This document shows positions 52,250-60,600 of a stretch of 64,000 nucleotides of DNA, piece after piece. The position numbers and the translations under genes are program-made. The stretch is from Balneola sp. EhC07 (GTDB lineage: Bacteria > Bacteroidota > Rhodothermia > Balneolales > Balneolaceae), in assembly GCF_001650905.1 (NCBI RefSeq), contig NZ_LXYG01000020.1, forward strand, positions 248,001 through 312,000, written 5' to 3'. The stretch's first letter is position 1. Every line of letters starts with the position of its first letter. Below the pieces are notes generated by a model. It was not told the origin of the DNA, did no database searches, and worked only from the letters and a program-made list of their open reading frames with translations.

Positions 52250-53344
52250 TTGGCCGAACTTTCAAATTCAGAATTTACTGAGAATCTTTTAGACTGGTAC
52301 AAAGAACATAAGCGGGAAATGCCCTGGCGGGAAGAGAAAGATCCCTATAAGATCTGGATCTCTGAGATCATGCTTCAGCAAACCAGAGTTGATCAGGCCT
52401 GGCCTTATTTTGAAAACTTCATGAAGGTATTTCCGACGGTTTTTGATCTGGCAAAAGCAGATCAGCAACAAGTCCTGAAGGCATGGGAAGGTTTGGGTTA
52501 TTACAGCAGAGCCCGGAATCTACATTCGGCTTCAAAAATGATCGTAGAGGATTATAATGGAAAACTTCCTGAGACTTATGATGAGATCATTAAGCTTAAA
52601 GGGATCGGGCCTTACACGGCCGCAGCTATCACAAGTATAGCCTTTGGTTTACCTAATGCCGTTGTTGATGGAAATGTAATTCGGGTTATCACCAGATACT
52701 TTGGGATTGAAGATGATGTTCGAAAAACCGGAACAGTAAAAGAGGTCCAGTCTCTCGTAAACGAGCTCATAAGTCAGAAACAGCCCGCCGAATTCAATCA
52801 AGGGATGATGGAACTGGGAGCGACGGTCTGTTCTCCACATAATCCGGATTGTTTGAACTGCCCCATTCAGTCGGGATGTATAGCTACTAAAATTGCTAAG
52901 ACAGATATTATTCCCTACAAATCTAAAGCAAAGAAAAAGCCTCACAAAGTAATTGGTGTTGGGATTATTGAAGCTGAAGATGGTAAACTTTTAATTGCAC
53001 TAAGACCTGAAGATGCTATGCTTGGCGGATTATGGGAATTTCCCGGCGGCAAACAGGAAAAAGGAGAAACTATTCAGCAAACGGTAGAACGCGAGCTTCT
53101 TGAAGAGCTTGACGTTGAAGTTCATGCGTTTAAAGAATTCATGACTTTGAAACATACCTATTCCCATTTTTCAATAACAATGCATGCCTGGTTTTGTACG
53201 CTGATATCAGGAACGCCTAAAGCAAAAAGTAGTCAGGAAATTCGTTGGGTTAAAAGATCTGAACTGGAAGAATATCCATTTCCAAAAGCGAATAAGGTGT
53301 TGACGGAGAGGTTGATAGGTGATGAATTGAAAGGTGAGAAGTGA
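52250..53344 (+). CDS. mutY: Adenine DNA glycosylase MutY
   Basis: 364 residues from a TTG at 52250, the only start upstream of the essential EIMLQQTRVDQAWP motif. HhH-GPD domain LKGIGPYTAAAI and catalytic Asp in VDGNVIRVI, then [4Fe-4S] cysteines CSPHNPDCLNCPIQSGC (C-X6-C-X2-C-X5-C). C-terminal Nudix/MutT-like domain with GGKQEKGE...RELLEELDV, which in MutY reads 8-oxoG. Removes A opposite 8-oxoG. The complete Nudix box is more conserved than in many MutY proteins. Confidence 0.95.
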   Translation: MAELSNSEFTENLLDWYKEHKREMPWREEKDPYKIWISEIMLQQTRVDQAWPYFENFMKVFPTVFDLAKADQQQVLKAWEGLGYYSRARNLHSASKMIVEDYNGKLPETYDEIIKLKGIGPYTAAAITSIAFGLPNAVVDGNVIRVITRYFGIEDDVRKTGTVKEVQSLVNELISQKQPAEFNQGMMELGATVCSPHNPDCLNCPIQSGCIATKIAKTDIIPYKSKAKKKPHKVIGVGIIEAEDGKLLIALRPEDAMLGGLWEFPGGKQEKGETIQQTVERELLEELDVEVHAFKEFMTLKHTYSHFSITMHAWFCTLISGTPKAKSSQEIRWVKRSELEEYPFPKANKVLTERLIGDELKGEK

Positions 53345-53386
53345 GAATGTGAATTGTCTACTTTTTTTGGAGCTTATTTGAAATTT

Positions 53387-53440
53387 GTCATTTCGAGATG
53401 AGCAATGATAGAGTCAAAGCGACCGAGAAATCTAAAGAAC
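53387..53440. repeat. GTCAT-class repeat downstream of mutY
   Basis: Begins GTCATTTCGAG (53387-53397) and contains CGAGAAAT near 53431, a partial inverse of the left end. Part of the 676-bp gene-poor gap 53345-54020, which also holds the GIY-YIG pseudogene and its 28-bp inverted repeats. Confidence 0.55.
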
Positions 53441-53488
53441 CTCCAAACTGCATCAAATATCTTAAGATTTAAAGAATTCTAAAGATAG

Positions 53489-53516
53489 GGTCATCCCGAA
53501 CTTGTTTCGGGATCTT
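53489..53516. repeat. Left arm of a 28-bp inverted repeat around a GIY-YIG pseudogene
   Basis: GTCATCCCGAACTTGTTTCG followed by GGATCTT; the same 28 bases occur in reverse complement at 53873-53900 without mismatch. The arm itself contains the dyad ATCCCGAAC..GTTTCGGGAT, so it can also fold alone. Confidence 0.9.
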
Positions 53517-53543
53517 ACGTAAAGGCTTTTAGTCTGTTCTTGT

Positions 53544-53837
53544 TTACCATCCTTTTAAGGTAAAATACCAATCCTCTAATTTTGGATTGTTTTGCTTTAC
53601 CAGATTCCATTTCCACTGTTTATGCCAATTCTTTAGTTGCTTCTCCATTGCTATAGCATCACCTATATTATCGTATTCTTCGGCATATATAAGAATGGTT
53701 AGTTTATACTTTGAAGTAAATAAAGAGCCTTCTCCCAGTTTATGTTTCCACACTCTTGAATGAATGTTATTGGTAACTCCGATTTAAATCGTAGTTCTTC
53801 GATAGTTAGTAAGAAAGTACACATAGCCTTTGTTCAT
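53544..53837 (-). pseudogene. GIY-YIG nuclease domain protein broken by a nonsense codon
   Basis: A 98-codon frame from the ATG at 53837 reads MNKGYVYFLTNYRRTTI, then TAA at 53784-53786, then IGVTNNIHSRVWKHK to the natural stop at 53544. The stop replaces the second Tyr of the Y-V-Y...Y-I-G signature, so the codon was probably TAT or TAC. Family members are about 80-100 residues, often multicopy. The gene is enclosed by the 28-bp inverted repeats. Confidence 0.88.
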
Positions 53838-53872
53838 AGTAAGTAAGACTATTTCAAGAGCAATTCCTTACA

Positions 53873-53900
53873 AAGATCCCGAAACAAGTTCGGGATGACC
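53873..53900. repeat. Right arm of the 28-bp inverted repeat
   Basis: Exact reverse complement of 53489-53516. Together with the left arm it encloses 356 bp containing the GIY-YIG pseudogene. Nothing else was found in the remaining gap up to 54020. Confidence 0.9.
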
Positions 53901-54020
53901 TATATTTTGCTATAGGTATAATTTACAATAAGATAAGCGTGATTCTTAGTATATTTTTTATATCTTACTTATGATGAAATGTTCATTAATAATATGTTAT
54001 AAGCATAATCTTTTCTAAAT

Positions 54021-54935
54021 ATGAAATTCGATATAAACTATATAAATGACCTTATTGATAAGAAAGCTGAAGAATCGTTAAAACTCGAATTCAAACGAGG
54101 TGATTCAATTGCTGACCGAAAGGAAATGTCAAAGGATATTTCCTCTATGGCAAATTCTGCTGGTGGAGTAATCATTTATGGAATAGAGGAAGCAGATCAT
54201 ATTGCTTCAAAACCCAGTTATATAAATGGTAATGAATACACTAAGGAGTGGCTTGAAAATGTAATTGACTCAAATATCCACCGTAAAATAGATGACTTAA
54301 TTATCTATCCAATTAGAGAAGACGACGACATTAATAAGACTATATATATTATTGAAGTTCCAGAAAGTCAAAATTCTCCTCATATATCAAAAGATGGGAA
54401 ATATTATAAAAGACATAACTTTAAGAATTTACCTATGGAGGAATATGAGATTAGATCTTTGTACTTCAAATCATTGAACCCTGAATTAGTCTTTGATAAT
54501 TTACTTTTAACCAAGAATTACTATACAGAAGAAAAAAAAGGTGTGGAACAATTATATTGTAGTCCAATATTTCAAATTCTCAACAAAGGAAAAGGAGTAT
54601 CTATACATCATAAAGTGATTTTGCATATCAATAGAAAATATAATGCTAGTTTTTCTTTAGATGTTTTAAGAAGCAAAAATGTGATAAGTGAAGGTTTGAT
54701 AGATAAAGACACAATATCAATTACAATTTATGACAAAACACCAATTCTACCTGATGAAATTTTCTCAATTAGTAGATTCAATCTCTGTTTTCCTAAAAAT
54801 TTTATAATCCAAAATAAAGCCGAAGAAGAAGGTGCCGAAATAAAGGTTGAAATTGCATACCAAGGAGGTCGAGATATAGTAAGTCTTTATATAAATGATT
54901 TTTATCCTACCGAATTTATTGACGAATTCTTATAA
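54021..54935 (+). CDS. AlbA_2/Schlafen-like domain protein
   Basis: 304 residues. Residues 10-140 match the AlbA_2 (Schlafen-type) domain: LKLEFKRGDSIADRKEMSKDISSMANSAGGVIIYGI and SPHISKDGKYYKRHNF. The C-terminal 160 residues (LNPELVFDNLLLTKNYY onward) are beta-rich and unrecognised. AT-rich and ATA/TTA-heavy relative to flanking genes, and next to the repeat-bounded pseudogene, which suggests acquired DNA. AlbA_2 proteins include transcription regulators and anti-phage proteins; a specific role cannot be assigned. Confidence 0.75.
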   Translation: MKFDINYINDLIDKKAEESLKLEFKRGDSIADRKEMSKDISSMANSAGGVIIYGIEEADHIASKPSYINGNEYTKEWLENVIDSNIHRKIDDLIIYPIREDDDINKTIYIIEVPESQNSPHISKDGKYYKRHNFKNLPMEEYEIRSLYFKSLNPELVFDNLLLTKNYYTEEKKGVEQLYCSPIFQILNKGKGVSIHHKVILHINRKYNASFSLDVLRSKNVISEGLIDKDTISITIYDKTPILPDEIFSISRFNLCFPKNFIIQNKAEEEGAEIKVEIAYQGGRDIVSLYINDFYPTEFIDEFL

Positions 54936-55035
54936 ACTAACTCATTCAAGAAGGCTTTCAATGGATCCAAAACAAACCCATTTTTATGATCAAAAAAGCT
55001 GTATAAGTTGTCAACTAAAACCTGTTGTCTGATTA

Positions 55036-55833
55036 ATGCCCGATCCTCTATCAAAAAACAAACTTCTTCAGCTTAAACCCAAGCTGGACGCCCTGGTAAA
55101 TCGAATCCAGCAACCCGATTTCATCGATAACGACCCCATCCAGTTCATGTATGCTTTTGAGGATAAGAACGACAAAGAACTTGCCGGATTTTTTGCAGCC
55201 ATCATGGCTTGGGGGCGCCGTGACATTGTGATTAACAAAGTGGATGATCTGCTTAAACGAATGGATTATAAACCTTCTGATTTCATTTTAAACTTCAATG
55301 AATCAGACGCGGAAAAGCTGGACGGTTTTAAACACCGAACTTTTAAACCTATAGATATCTACTGGTTCATCAAAACACTGCAAAGTATTTTAAAAGAGTA
55401 TAAGACTTTTGAAGGATTTTGGGAGATGTGTTATAAAACATCCAAAACTCAGGACAGAGAATTGATAGCTGTTTTTCACGAACAGTTCTTTGCTATACAT
55501 CCTGAAATACCACAAAGAACCAGAAAGCATATTTCCAATTCTGAAAAGAACAGCTCCTGCAAGCGATTATATATGTATTTGCGATGGTGCATCCGAAGTG
55601 GTTCTGTTGATCTGAGTACTATGAGCTTTATGCTAGCCTCTGAACTAATGATTCCTCTTGATGTGCATGTAGCCAGACAAGCACGAGCTTTAGGTCTATT
55701 GGAACGCAAGCAAAACGATTGGAAAGCAGTTCAGGAGCTTACTCAAAAACTTCGTGTACTGGACCCTAAAGATCCTGCTAAATACGACTTTGCATTATTT
55801 GGACTAGGTGTAAGCGGCCTGGAAATTACTTAG
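55036..55833 (+). CDS. TIGR02757 family protein (DUF2400)
   Basis: 265 residues, whole length matches this conserved uncharacterised family common in Bacteroidota and related phyla, with LAGFFAAIMAWGRRDIVINKVDDLL near the start and RLYMYLRWCIRSG...LDVHVARQARALGLL in the C-terminal half, which resembles helix-hairpin-helix DNA glycosylase folds. No catalytic role has been shown. Its stop codon overlaps the convergent DUF3667-like gene by 4 bp. Confidence 0.85.
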   Translation: MPDPLSKNKLLQLKPKLDALVNRIQQPDFIDNDPIQFMYAFEDKNDKELAGFFAAIMAWGRRDIVINKVDDLLKRMDYKPSDFILNFNESDAEKLDGFKHRTFKPIDIYWFIKTLQSILKEYKTFEGFWEMCYKTSKTQDRELIAVFHEQFFAIHPEIPQRTRKHISNSEKNSSCKRLYMYLRWCIRSGSVDLSTMSFMLASELMIPLDVHVARQARALGLLERKQNDWKAVQELTQKLRVLDPKDPAKYDFALFGLGVSGLEIT

Positions 55834-56597
55834 AGAACAACCATCAAATAAGCTCCTAAATAGATCAAAATAGTTTGAACGATCGAATATAAAATATAGC
55901 CAAGCACTAAAGCTATAACTGCCTGCAGATACTCTGAAAATCCCTTTAGACCTAAATACTTTATCATAGCCCATAAAAGAAAGCCTAGCATAACCGGAAT
56001 TCCTAAAAAGAAAATTAGCGGAGTGTCCGTGTTCTCCATCATCTTCATTGCAGGTAACATCAATAATGAGAAAATTGAGAAAGTTGTTAATGAATAAACC
56101 ATTAACACATAATGCTCAACAAAACGACTTTTGTTTTTCTTGAAAAACATTTTGGAAAATAACGCGAACATCGGAGCAAGCAGTACTAAATATAAAGCCT
56201 GATTGAACTTCTGAACTAAGCTGATCGAAATTTCATTGATACTTTCAAAATAGGCTGACCAATCAAACGAAGGAATTATTTCATATAACTGAGCAACCAA
56301 ATTATCAATACTCTCTCCTGCACCAAGTTCCATCGCGTTTTTCATCATCGCTTCATAATCCACAAAACGAACAGAAATAAAAGTGGTTACCGCAAGAATA
56401 AAAATACAATAGCGAAGAGGTGTCACATATTTACCCCGTTCTGTGAAATAAGCATCTATCACCACTCCCGGGGTTTTGATCATTCCCCAAATTGTCCCGG
56501 GCAATCCCCGATCTAAATTAAATACATCACCCATAAGCTCTTCCAGAAAGCCTTTATGCTGTGTTTGCTGAGGTGGCGTTGACTTTTCTTCGTCCAT
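55830..56597 (-). CDS. DUF3667-like inner-membrane protein
   Basis: 255 residues; N-terminal segment with LPGTIWGMIKTPGVVIDAYFTERGKYVTPLRYCIFIL typical of the DUF3667/related family, then about five TM helices (87-105, 140-165, 180-202, 205-225, 235-255). The N-terminal Cys-rich ribbon found in many members is absent. Convergent with TIGR02757 and divergent from rpsU. Function unknown. Confidence 0.7.
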   Translation of the reverse strand: MDEEKSTPPQQTQHKGFLEELMGDVFNLDRGLPGTIWGMIKTPGVVIDAYFTERGKYVTPLRYCIFILAVTTFISVRFVDYEAMMKNAMELGAGESIDNLVAQLYEIIPSFDWSAYFESINEISISLVQKFNQALYLVLLAPMFALFSKMFFKKNKSRFVEHYVLMVYSLTTFSIFSLLMLPAMKMMENTDTPLIFFLGIPVMLGFLLWAMIKYLGLKGFSEYLQAVIALVLGYILYSIVQTILIYLGAYLMVVL

Positions 56598-56653
56598 TAA
56601 ATCGGCAGTTGGTTAAAGTAAATTTAGAATTCCAGATTTTGCCACATTTTTTG

Positions 56654-56661
56654 TATATTTG
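56654..56661 (+). promoter_or_regulatory. -7 element TATATTTG upstream of rpsU
   Basis: Exact TAnnTTTG match 49 bp before the rpsU start; a short leader with AAGGAAG follows. A -33 box is not clear. Confidence 0.5.
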
Positions 56662-56709
56662 CAACCCCAATTATGGGATAAAAAAACAAACGAAAGGAAG
56701 TGAGACTCA

Positions 56710-56904
56710 ATGCTAGGTGTTGAAGTTAAAGACAACGAAAGTGTTGAACGCGCGATTAACAGGTTTAAGAAGCTTATTACTCGTTCTCGTATTCTTAATG
56801 AATATAAGGACAGACAACAGTTTACTAAGCCTTCTATGGAGCGTCGCGAAGCTATGAAAAAAGCTGTGCGCGAGCAACGTCGCCGTCAACGAGAGAATTA
56901 TTAG
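56710..56904 (+). CDS. rpsU: 30S ribosomal protein S21
   Basis: 64 residues, the normal length. Sequence matches S21: VKDNESVERAINRFKKL, then the basic C-terminal helix (RREAMKKAVREQRRRQREN). Binds 16S rRNA near the anti-Shine-Dalgarno end. Own promoter element at 56654 and an intrinsic terminator at 56928, so a monocistronic transcript is likely. Confidence 0.96.
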   Translation: MLGVEVKDNESVERAINRFKKLITRSRILNEYKDRQQFTKPSMERREAMKKAVREQRRRQRENY

Positions 56905-56927
56905 ATTCCCGTTGTCATCACAAATTT

Positions 56928-56959
56928 AAGCCCTTGGATTTTATCTAAGGGCTTTTTTT
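56928..56959 (+). terminator. Intrinsic terminator after rpsU
   Basis: AAGCCCTT (56928-56935) pairs with AAGGGCTT (56947-56954), 11-nt loop, followed by a T tract to 56959. It overlaps the 3' end of the convergent radA gene. Confidence 0.85.
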
Positions 56960-58275
56960 ATAGCTTCTTTTACGTACCTGATTCCTTCTGACCCTTTTCC
57001 CTGAGGAACTACTGAGTTTTTAAAACCCAATTTTGCTGCTTCTTTCTTCCTTTGTTCAATATGAGGCACGATTCGAACTTCTCCTCCCAAGCCAACTTCA
57101 CCAATAAATGCTGTTCTCTGATTAATGGCTTTATCTGTTAAACTGGAAACCAACGCACAACACACACCCAGATCTCCGGCAGGATCATTTAATCTGAACC
57201 CACCTGCTATATTCAAATACACATCATGATTTGAAAAACTATAACCTGCTCTTTTTTCCAGAACAGCTAATAAAAGTGCTAATCTGTTTCGGTCAAAACC
57301 GTTAGAAGTTCTCTGGGGTGTTCCATAAGCAGAAGCTGTCACTAAAGCCTGTACCTCGATCAAAAGAGGTCTGGAACCTTCCATCGTGCATACTATGGCA
57401 TTTCCACTTACTCCTTCAGTTTTATCAGAAATGAACAACTCTGACGGATTTGAAACTTCTATCAAACCATCTTCTTTCATTTCAAAAACGCCAACTTCCT
57501 GCGCCGGACCAAAACGGTTTTTTAAACTCCGAAGTAATCGATAGGTATAATTTTTATCTCCTTCAAACTGAAGAACTGTATCTACCATATGCTCCAGTAC
57601 TCTTGGGCCGGCGATATCTCCTTCTTTGGTAACATGACCGATCACAATAGTGGTGATATTCTTCTTCTTTGCTAACTGCTGAAACAAAGCCGCGCATTCC
57701 TTTACCTGCTGAATACTGCCGGGCATACTTTGGAGCTCAGTTCTGTATACAGTCTGTATAGAGTCTACTATCAAAAGATCAGGTTGTATTTTTTGGACTT
57801 CGTCGATGATCTTATTGATTTGAGTTTCATTATAAACCAGAAGCTTGTCTGATTTAACTCCCAATCTTTTCGCTCTTTGTTTTATTTGTCCCGCTGACTC
57901 CTCCCCCGCACAGTATAATATCTTTAAGTCGGGATTAGATTTGGCAATTTGAAGGGTTAAAGTACTTTTGCCGACTCCCGGTTCTCCTCCGATTAAGATA
58001 TATGCCCCGTTTAGAAACCCACCTCCGAGCACACGATCAAACTCCTTTATATTACTAAGGAATCTGGATTTCTCAGACGTTTCTACTTCATTCAGGTTCT
58101 GAGGTTTAGCCGAACTGTCCAAACCCTCAACTTTTGCTTTATGGTTTACAGCCTTCCCTTCTACTTTAGATTCTTCAAAGGTATTCCACTTTCCGCAAGA
58201 GGGACAACTGCCCAGCCATTTTGCTGATGTATGCCCGCAATTACTGCAATCAAATTGGGTTCTCAGTTTTGCCAA
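56941..58275 (-). CDS. radA: DNA repair protein RadA/Sms
   Basis: 444 residues starting from TTG at 58275, 1 bp after the upstream stop. Zinc finger C10-C13-C24-C27 (CSNCGHTSAKWLGSCPSCG), RecA-like core with Walker A GGEPGVGKST (about 92-101), Walker B LLIVDSIQ, RadA-specific KNRFG (about 252) and a C-terminal Lon-like domain lacking the catalytic serine motif. ATP-driven branch-migration helicase in recombination. Confidence 0.95.
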   Translation of the reverse strand: MAKLRTQFDCSNCGHTSAKWLGSCPSCGKWNTFEESKVEGKAVNHKAKVEGLDSSAKPQNLNEVETSEKSRFLSNIKEFDRVLGGGFLNGAYILIGGEPGVGKSTLTLQIAKSNPDLKILYCAGEESAGQIKQRAKRLGVKSDKLLVYNETQINKIIDEVQKIQPDLLIVDSIQTVYRTELQSMPGSIQQVKECAALFQQLAKKKNITTIVIGHVTKEGDIAGPRVLEHMVDTVLQFEGDKNYTYRLLRSLKNRFGPAQEVGVFEMKEDGLIEVSNPSELFISDKTEGVSGNAIVCTMEGSRPLLIEVQALVTASAYGTPQRTSNGFDRNRLALLLAVLEKRAGYSFSNHDVYLNIAGGFRLNDPAGDLGVCCALVSSLTDKAINQRTAFIGEVGLGGEVRIVPHIEQRKKEAAKLGFKNSVVPQGKGSEGIRYVKEAIKKALR

Positions 58276-58276
58276 A

Positions 58277-59323
58277 TCAATCTTTTATTATTTGATTTTC
58301 AACAACAGAGCGATTTATATACCAGGTAGTTGCCATCATTCCAAATGCAATGCTTATATAGTAACTGATGATCCTCCAAAGAAATACTGCTAATCCTATA
58401 AACGATGGTCTTGAAATTAATGGTCCCTGAAAAAGAACGAATAAACCTTCAACACCACCACTACCGCCCGGAGTAGGCACAACCAGAAATGCAAGATTCA
58501 TGGCCAGACTTCTTAAAGCTGAAAGAATTTCAGGCGCCGGAAGCAAGCTAAGAATAACTACCGTTGCCAATGCAACCCTACAGATCCAGGACATTGTAGA
58601 AAGCACGAATGCTTTTATCAGAAAACTAAATGGCTTCTTTCTTAGCTGGTGAGCATACTCCTCTAAATTCTCAGCTTCGATTGCGATATTATCTCTGTAT
58701 TTTCTCAATAAGGGAAGCCTGAATACAAAAAGCACTACTTTTTTTATCGCAGCAGGATTGATCAAAACTCCGTAAGCAAGTAAACCTGCATACGCCAATA
58801 ATAAAGAGTACAATAGTACCATCGAGGCTTCCCCAACCAAGCCTATTTCAGGAGGAACAACTTCATAGAAAACTCCAAAAATGAGCAAAATCGGTATCGC
58901 CATTGCAAACCAAATTTGATCAAGTAAAACTCCATATAGCACTATTGCTGAAGCAGAGCCAAGCTTCATTCCTTCTTTATTCATAGCATAAGTAGCCATT
59001 GGTGCTCCGCCAATAGTAGATGGAGAAACAGCTGAAGTAAAGTCCCAGGCCAGTACTACCCTGAAAGAAGCCATCCAACCAATTTGCTTCTCCGCAAGAA
59101 AACGAATCTTTGCAGCCGAAAGCCACACTCTTAAAAAGGAAATCAGTAAAGCAATAAATAAACCGGGCAACCTTTTTGGTGCTAGGTGGGTGAGAACTCC
59201 GGGAGTATAAGTGTACCAGATAACACCCGCCATCGTCGCAACGCTCAAAGCAATTGATATAACCAGATATTTCTTTGAAATGAAATTTTGTGGCTTTGTG
59301 CTATTTATAGCTTCTGAACTCAA
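58277..59323 (-). CDS. UPF0104/LPG-synthase-type membrane protein (flippase-like)
   Basis: 348 residues from a TTG at 59323; about eight TM helices; DUF/UPF0104 signature LAWDFTSAVSPSTIGGAPMATYAM and PTPGGSGGVEGLFVLF, the motif of the lysylphosphatidylglycerol synthetase TM family. It has no soluble synthetase domain. Many such proteins are assigned to lipid or glycolipid translocation. Stop is 1 bp from the radA start, so they are coupled. Substrate unknown. Confidence 0.85.
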   Translation of the reverse strand: MSSEAINSTKPQNFISKKYLVISIALSVATMAGVIWYTYTPGVLTHLAPKRLPGLFIALLISFLRVWLSAAKIRFLAEKQIGWMASFRVVLAWDFTSAVSPSTIGGAPMATYAMNKEGMKLGSASAIVLYGVLLDQIWFAMAIPILLIFGVFYEVVPPEIGLVGEASMVLLYSLLLAYAGLLAYGVLINPAAIKKVVLFVFRLPLLRKYRDNIAIEAENLEEYAHQLRKKPFSFLIKAFVLSTMSWICRVALATVVILSLLPAPEILSALRSLAMNLAFLVVPTPGGSGGVEGLFVLFQGPLISRPSFIGLAVFLWRIISYYISIAFGMMATTWYINRSVVENQIIKD

Positions 59324-59351
59324 ATATTCTTGTATTCTTTTTATAAATGAT

Positions 59352-59382
59352 AAAAAAAGCCCTGCCGATTAACGACAAGGCC
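59352..59382 (-). terminator. Intrinsic terminator after the class I aldolase gene
   Basis: On the minus strand GCCTTGTCG and CGGCAGGGC pair with two G-U wobbles around TTAAT, followed by seven Ts (59352-59358 region). It is directly downstream of the aldolase stop. Confidence 0.75.
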
Positions 59383-59400
59383 TAACTTGTTACGCACCGA

Positions 59401-60477
59401 TTAAGCTAAAGTTATATCCTCATCAAGATATACATCCTGAATCATATTCAGTAGCTTAACACCTTCTTTGATCGGTCGTTGAAATGCTTTACGACCACTA
59501 ATCAATCCCATTCCACCGGCTCTTTTGTTAATAACCGCAGTTTTTACTGCATCTGCAAAGTCATTATCACCTGATGCTCCGCCTGAGTTTATCAAGCCGG
59601 CACGACCTGCAAAACAGTTTATCACCTGATATCTTGCTAAATCGATTGGGTGATCTGAAGTCAGTTCAGAATAAATTCGTTCGTCCAGCTTTCCATAGCT
59701 TGAATCACCTGAATTCAAGGCTTTATAACCACCATTATTGGTAGGAAGCTTTTGTTTGATAATATCAGCACCTAAAGTTGTACCAATATGGTTTGCCTGA
59801 CCTGTAAGATCTGCAGAAGCATGATAATCCTTACCATCTACTTTGAATGCATTATTTCTTGTGTAGCACCAAAGGATTGTAGCCATACCTAATTCATGAG
59901 CGTAAGCAAAAGCTTCTGAAACTTCCTGAATTTGTCGACCTGATTCTTCAGAACCAAAATAGATAGTAGCTCCTACTGCCGCAGCTCCCATATTGTACGC
60001 CTGCTCAATATTACCGAACATGATCTGATCAAAAGTATTCGGATATGTCAACAATTCATTATGGTTGATCTTAACAATAAATGGAATCTTATGGGCATAT
60101 TTTCTTGACATGGAAGCAAGTACTCCAAAAGTAGAAGCTACGCCGTTACATCCGGCTTCAATTGCAAGTTTGATAATATTTTCCGGATCGAAATAGTCAG
60201 GGTTTTTTGCAAATGATGCGCCACCTGAATGCTCAATTCCCTGATCTACAGGAAGAATAGAAACATATCCTGTTCCACCAAGTCTTCCATGATCGAGCAA
60301 CCACTGAAGATTACCTAACACTCTGTTATTTCTGTCAGAATGATACCAAACTTCATCAACATAATTCCCTGATGGTTTGATCAAACGTTCTCTTTTAATT
60401 GTTTGACTGGTATGATTTAGTAAGAAAGATGCTTCATCCCCTAAAAGTTCTTCAATACTCTTTGTTCCAAGTGACAT
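59401..60477 (-). CDS. fbaB: Class I fructose-bisphosphate aldolase (DhnA/FbaB type)
   Basis: 358 residues of the DhnA family; [15 protein letters not shown] holds the Schiff-base-type lysine context, with [12 protein letters not shown] near the N-terminus, VGATIYFGS, and [21 protein letters not shown] and [12 protein letters not shown] as later phosphate-binding/active-site segments. It cleaves fructose-1,6-bisphosphate reversibly in glycolysis/gluconeogenesis, metal-independently. Single gene with its own terminator at 59352-59382. Confidence 0.93.
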   Translation of the reverse strand: MSLGTKSIEELLGDEASFLLNHTSQTIKRERLIKPSGNYVDEVWYHSDRNNRVLGNLQWLLDHGRLGGTGYVSILPVDQGIEHSGGASFAKNPDYFDPENIIKLAIEAGCNGVASTFGVLASMSRKYAHKIPFIVKINHNELLTYPNTFDQIMFGNIEQAYNMGAAAVGATIYFGSEESGRQIQEVSEAFAYAHELGMATILWCYTRNNAFKVDGKDYHASADLTGQANHIGTTLGADIIKQKLPTNNGGYKALNSGDSSYGKLDERIYSELTSDHPIDLARYQVINCFAGRAGLINSGGASGDNDFADAVKTAVINKRAGGMGLISGRKAFQRPIKEGVKLLNMIQDVYLDEDITLA

Positions 60478-60588
60478 AGTTACAATAAATTTGATATTAA
60501 TTTTAAAGGCTAAAATATAGCAGTTAATCTACGAAATGACTAACACGGACTGTCAAAATCGATACTGAAAATATTGTCGTACATTTCT

Positions 60589-60596
60589 TAACTTTG
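60589..60596 (+). promoter_or_regulatory. -7 element TAACTTTG immediately before dusB
   Basis: Exact TAnnTTTG match ending 4 bp before the dusB ATG, implying an almost leaderless transcript if it is the true promoter. Confidence 0.4.
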
Positions 60597-60600
60597 AGTT

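Noticed and set aside
53544-53753. 69-residue GIY-YIG protein starting at an internal Met-like codon
   Set aside because: It lacks the N-terminal GIY strand; the upstream frame with one nonsense codon explains it as a pseudogene.
53345-54020. tRNA gene or attachment site next to the accessory stretch
   Set aside because: No cloverleaf or integrase seen; the flanking sequences are inverted repeats, not direct att-like duplications.
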